A stretch of DNA of 9,084 bases, from contig JAPPMR010000057.1 of assembly GCA_028818995.1 (NCBI GenBank), forward strand, positions 5,728 through 14,811, read 5' to 3'. The DNA is from Candidatus Poribacteria bacterium (GTDB lineage Bacteria > Poribacteria > WGA-4E > WGA-3G). Shown piece after piece: positions 7,160-9,084 of the stretch (position 1 is its first letter; the number at the start of each line of letters is the position of its first letter). A program made the translations under genes and the position numbers. Under the pieces are notes generated by a model that saw only the letters and a list, made by a program, of their open reading frames with translations, was not told where the DNA came from and did no database searches.

Positions 7160-7220
7160 AGGTTGTTTTGTTGTCCCGTACAATCTACAACGGGGATTCT
7201 GAATGTAATGGACCGCCATT
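7160..7220. repeat. Palindromic intergenic repeat, copy 2
   Basis: AGGTTGT (7160-7166) and ACAATCT (7180-7186) form a 7-bp stem with one G-T pair, and AATGG (7207-7211) and CCATT (7216-7220) form a second perfect stem. The block from 7160 to 7202 matches two separated parts of the spacer at 299-431, as if copy 1 were longer by an insertion or copy 2 had lost about 75 bp. Differences in the first block are all transitions. The element sits just 23 nt upstream of the ATPase-nuclease start, within its likely 5' leader. Farther upstream, a minus-strand TTGACA (7268-7273) could be a -35 box, but no good -10 follows at the usual distance. Confidence 0.6.
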
Positions 7221-7324
7221 CACGTTACTTTCATACACTAAATACTCAATTTTTTTGTCTGCTAATCTGTCAAACTCCAAAATTCGTTAGGCTGTGTCAG
7301 AAACCAACTTATCCTTTTCACATA

Positions 7325-7732
7325 TTAGTTGATATTTAGGAGTTTGAGCGCCGAAACGACTATAATTGCGATTACCAAAATTGTTAAAAGAGTGAAAAAG
7401 AACCGCTTCCTAACTGAATGAGATTCCGATTTTATGTGCGGGATTTGTCGCATAAGGTTCTCGTGTAGACTTCTAGATACCTGCGCGCTCCCGAACACTT
7501 TTTGAATTAGGAGTATCTCATCCTTTTGTAAAGATTTGTGCGCCCGCTGAAGCCTACGTGTAATTGTATTCGCTGACACACCTAAGAAGTTACCTATCTG
7601 CTTAGGTGCCATTTCACCCAAGTAACAAAGGACGATTATCGTTCGCTCACTCTCTGGCAGTTTTTTCAACGCTTGCTGCACGAGTTGATAACGATATGTG
7701 TCTGCATTGGTCTCACGCCGCTCCAATCCCAT
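7325..7732 (-). CDS. Sigma-70 region 4 protein lacking region 2, with membrane segment
   Basis: This is a 135-residue protein with TGGAGGA (7740-7746) 7 nt before its ATG. Residues about 13-70 form a sigma-70 region 4 helix-turn-helix: ALKKLPESERTIIVLCYL, then APKQIGNFLGVSANTITRRLQRA, the helix pair that contacts the -35 element. Residues 72-108 are a linker, and 110-132 (FFFTLLTILVIAIIVV) are a transmembrane segment. Only three residues follow it. Region 2, which binds the -10 element and core polymerase, is absent. An in-frame stop (TAA) lies 18 nt upstream of the ATG, and none of the three minus-strand frames in the 89-nt spacer encodes a region 2 remnant. It may be the surviving core of a longer ECF-like sigma factor, or a stand-alone membrane-tethered DNA-binding regulator. 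Its position after the FGE-domain lipoprotein gene resembles pairings I associate with Poribacteria. Confidence 0.75.
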   Translation of the reverse strand: MGLERRETNADTYRYQLVQQALKKLPESERTIIVLCYLGEMAPKQIGNFLGVSANTITRRLQRAHKSLQKDEILLIQKVFGSAQVSRSLHENLMRQIPHIKSESHSVRKRFFFTLLTILVIAIIVVSALKLLNIN

Positions 7733-7821
7733 TGGTGTATCCTCCAGTGATTATATCGCTGATTCGTTCCGTCGGGACCAACTAATTCGGCTGTTCTTTC
7801 AAAGTATCTTCGCACGAAGAT

Positions 7822-8694
7822 TTAGGGAGTTATGGGCATCACACATCGAAAACCGATGTTGAAATAAGAGTTTGGAGGCGTATTCCAATTGCGAGGGGTA
7901 ACCTGCACATTCCGTGCTATATCAAACCAAGAGCCACCGCGCAAGATGCGGGACGACTTAACGCTGATAAAATCATCCATTATTTTCTCTACACTGTTCG
8001 CACCGGCTAACGGATTTTCACGCGGCGATACAAGATAAAAATCCTTATTATACTCATCAAGACACCATTCCCATACGTTCCCTGCCATATCATGCAAACT
8101 ATAGTTGTTCGCTGGATACTCACCCACACGGGTTGTATCATCAACGTTTTTGTTGTAGTTCGCATGCATTGCGATAAGTGCATTCCCATGGGGATACTTT
8201 TTACCTACCAAGCCGCCGCGTGCTGCACGCTCCCATTCCGCTTCTGTTGGTAGCCGTTTGTTTGCCCACTGTGCATACGCCATCGCTGCATACCAACTCA
8301 CGTTAACGACAGGATGGTCGCCTTTACCATCTGGGTAGTCATTTCCATTCCAGTCTTTGAGGTAATTGGCATCTCGAAAACTTTTCTCAATTCGATCCTT
8401 TTGCCAGCGCGGATTTTGCAGTAGGAACTCCTTGAATTCAAGGTTGGTTACTTCATATTTGTCCATGTAGAATGCGTCTACATAGACAGTATGGACGGGT
8501 TGTTCGTCGCTTCCTGCCTCATCGTCATTGCTACCCATCTCAAATTCGCCTGCGGGGATGAGCACCATGCTATCGGAAGATATGTCAAACGGATCCTCCA
8601 AGACATCTTCAGTATCACAACCGACTATACCACTGAGAAAAATGGTAGCCAAACTGAAATATATAAGCGTAAAGAGATTGATATGTGTCCTCAT
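7822..8694 (-). CDS. FGE/SUMF1-fold lipoprotein without catalytic cysteine pair
   Basis: This is a 290-residue protein with AGGAGT (8703-8708) 8 nt before the ATG. The N-terminus has a hydrophobic segment ending in IVGC, giving a likely lipidated C26 after signal peptidase II cleavage. Residues about 42-288 are a complete formylglycine-generating-enzyme/SUMF1 domain. Its hallmarks are LIPAGEFEMGS (45-55), DKYEVTN (78-84), HPVVNVSW (127-134), RLPTEAEWERAARGG (147-161), HDMAGNVWEWC (201-211), RGGSW (252-256) and GFRC (281-284). In true FGE the two copper-binding cysteines lie between RGGS and GFRC. Here that stretch has none, so sulfatase activation is unlikely. The fold is also used by EgtB/PvdO-type enzymes and by structural or binding proteins. 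It lies 90 nt after the redoxin and 89 nt before the sigma-like gene. Export and the fold are well supported; its activity is not known. Confidence 0.88.
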   Translation of the reverse strand: MRTHINLFTLIYFSLATIFLSGIVGCDTEDVLEDPFDISSDSMVLIPAGEFEMGSNDDEAGSDEQPVHTVYVDAFYMDKYEVTNLEFKEFLLQNPRWQKDRIEKSFRDANYLKDWNGNDYPDGKGDHPVVNVSWYAAMAYAQWANKRLPTEAEWERAARGGLVGKKYPHGNALIAMHANYNKNVDDTTRVGEYPANNYSLHDMAGNVWEWCLDEYNKDFYLVSPRENPLAGANSVEKIMDDFISVKSSRILRGGSWFDIARNVQVTPRNWNTPPNSYFNIGFRCVMPITP

Positions 8695-8784
8695 AAAAAT
8701 TTACTCCTGTTAAACGCTAGAACGTGCCGGTTATCCTGCCCCTGGAGCATATCCATAAAATGGCACGCTAACGGCTGTTCCAAT

Positions 8785-9084
8785 TCAGAAACGATCCATC
8801 AATGACAGTTCTGCTAAGAGAGTTGTTGTTGGCACCCGAGTTTTTTCAGGATCGAGCGTTATCCATGCGACCATTCCATCGGCGTTAAGAATATAAGTTG
8901 CAGGGCGTGCTATCCTGGAGTTATTTGGATCCATTACATTGTAATTAGCAATTACCTGTAGTTTGTTATCACAGAGCACTGCGTATTTGAGTCCGTTGTC
9001 GTGAATGATCCGTTTTGTCATATCAACACTTTCGGAACTGATAGCAATAAGTTCGGCACCCGCCTCTTGAATTTCGGCATAATA
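8785..9084 (-). CDS. Redoxin (AhpC/TSA, thioredoxin fold), 5' end outside window
   Basis: The open frame enters at the right edge and ends at a TGA at 8785-8787, giving the last 99 residues. It starts YYAEIQEAGAELIAISSES, the helix and strand that follow the active site in peroxiredoxin/TlpA-like proteins. It continues with a VL-CD-NKLQVIANYNV segment and then RPATYILNADGMVAW, which carries the cis-Pro loop and the last strand pair typical of the AhpC/TSA fold. An internal ATG at 9019-9021 would give 78 residues, but the homologous-looking frame clearly continues upstream of it. The peroxidatic or CxxC cysteines would be in the missing part, so peroxidase cannot be told apart from disulfide reductase. 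It is likely upstream in the same transcription unit as the FGE-fold lipoprotein. Confidence 0.85.
   Translation of the reverse strand, partial: YYAEIQEAGAELIAISSESVDMTKRIIHDNGLKYAVLCDNKLQVIANYNVMDPNNSRIARPATYILNADGMVAWITLDPEKTRVPTTTLLAELSLMDRF

Noticed and set aside
7733..7821. Frameshifted region 2 upstream of the sigma-like gene
   Set aside because: None of the three minus-strand frames in this 89-bp spacer shows sigma region 2 motifs, and the spacer is too short to hold that region.
8723..8767. CGTGCC / GGCACG inverted repeat between redoxin and lipoprotein genes
   Set aside because: A 6-bp stem with a loop of more than 30 nt and no T-tract is too weak to call a terminator.

Overview
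The window looks like chromosomal sequence from an uncultured bacterium. Candidatus Poribacteria is the best guess. This rests on remembered family resemblance, not a search. The SUMF1/FGE-fold lipoprotein at 7822..8694 and the sigma region 4 protein with a C-terminal membrane segment at 7325..7732 both read like gene families that are heavily expanded in that phylum. Every supported gene lies on the minus strand, so transcription runs from high to low coordinates. Nearly every gene has a clear AGGAG-type Shine-Dalgarno sequence. No tRNA, rRNA, CRISPR array, transposase or phage gene was found.

In transcription order the layout is as follows. First comes the C-terminal part of a thioredoxin-fold redoxin of AhpC/TSA type (8785..9084, cut by the window edge). 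Next are a predicted lipoprotein with an FGE/SUMF1 domain that lacks the catalytic cysteine pair (7822..8694) and a 135-residue sigma-70 region 4 protein with no region 2 (7325..7732). A 187-bp spacer carrying a palindromic repeat follows. Then comes a 1093-residue protein with an N-terminal GHKL (Hsp90/sacsin-like) ATPase domain, a Cys cluster and a C-terminal DUF3883/PD-(D/E)XK-like nuclease domain (3856..7137). A 464-bp non-coding stretch separates it from a compact three-gene operon: a GIY-YIG-type T5orf172/MUG113 protein (3050..3391), a four-pass membrane protein with two long coiled coils (1367..3025) and an exported vWA-like protein with a partly degenerate MIDAS (432..1334). A second copy of the palindromic repeat family lies beyond the operon, followed by the start of a small acidic protein of unknown function (1..215, cut by the window edge).

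The most interesting part is 432..7137. A GHKL-ATPase/nuclease protein is followed on the same strand by a tight operon that joins a GIY-YIG-fold protein, a membrane-spanning coiled-coil protein and an exported vWA-like protein. GHKL plus DUF3883 architectures and T5orf172 domains both occur in prokaryotic defence loci, so a defence or stress-response role is a reasonable hypothesis. The sequence alone does not show that the four genes work together. The 464-bp gap, and repeat-like sequence on both sides of the block, leave open that two separate loci are simply adjacent.
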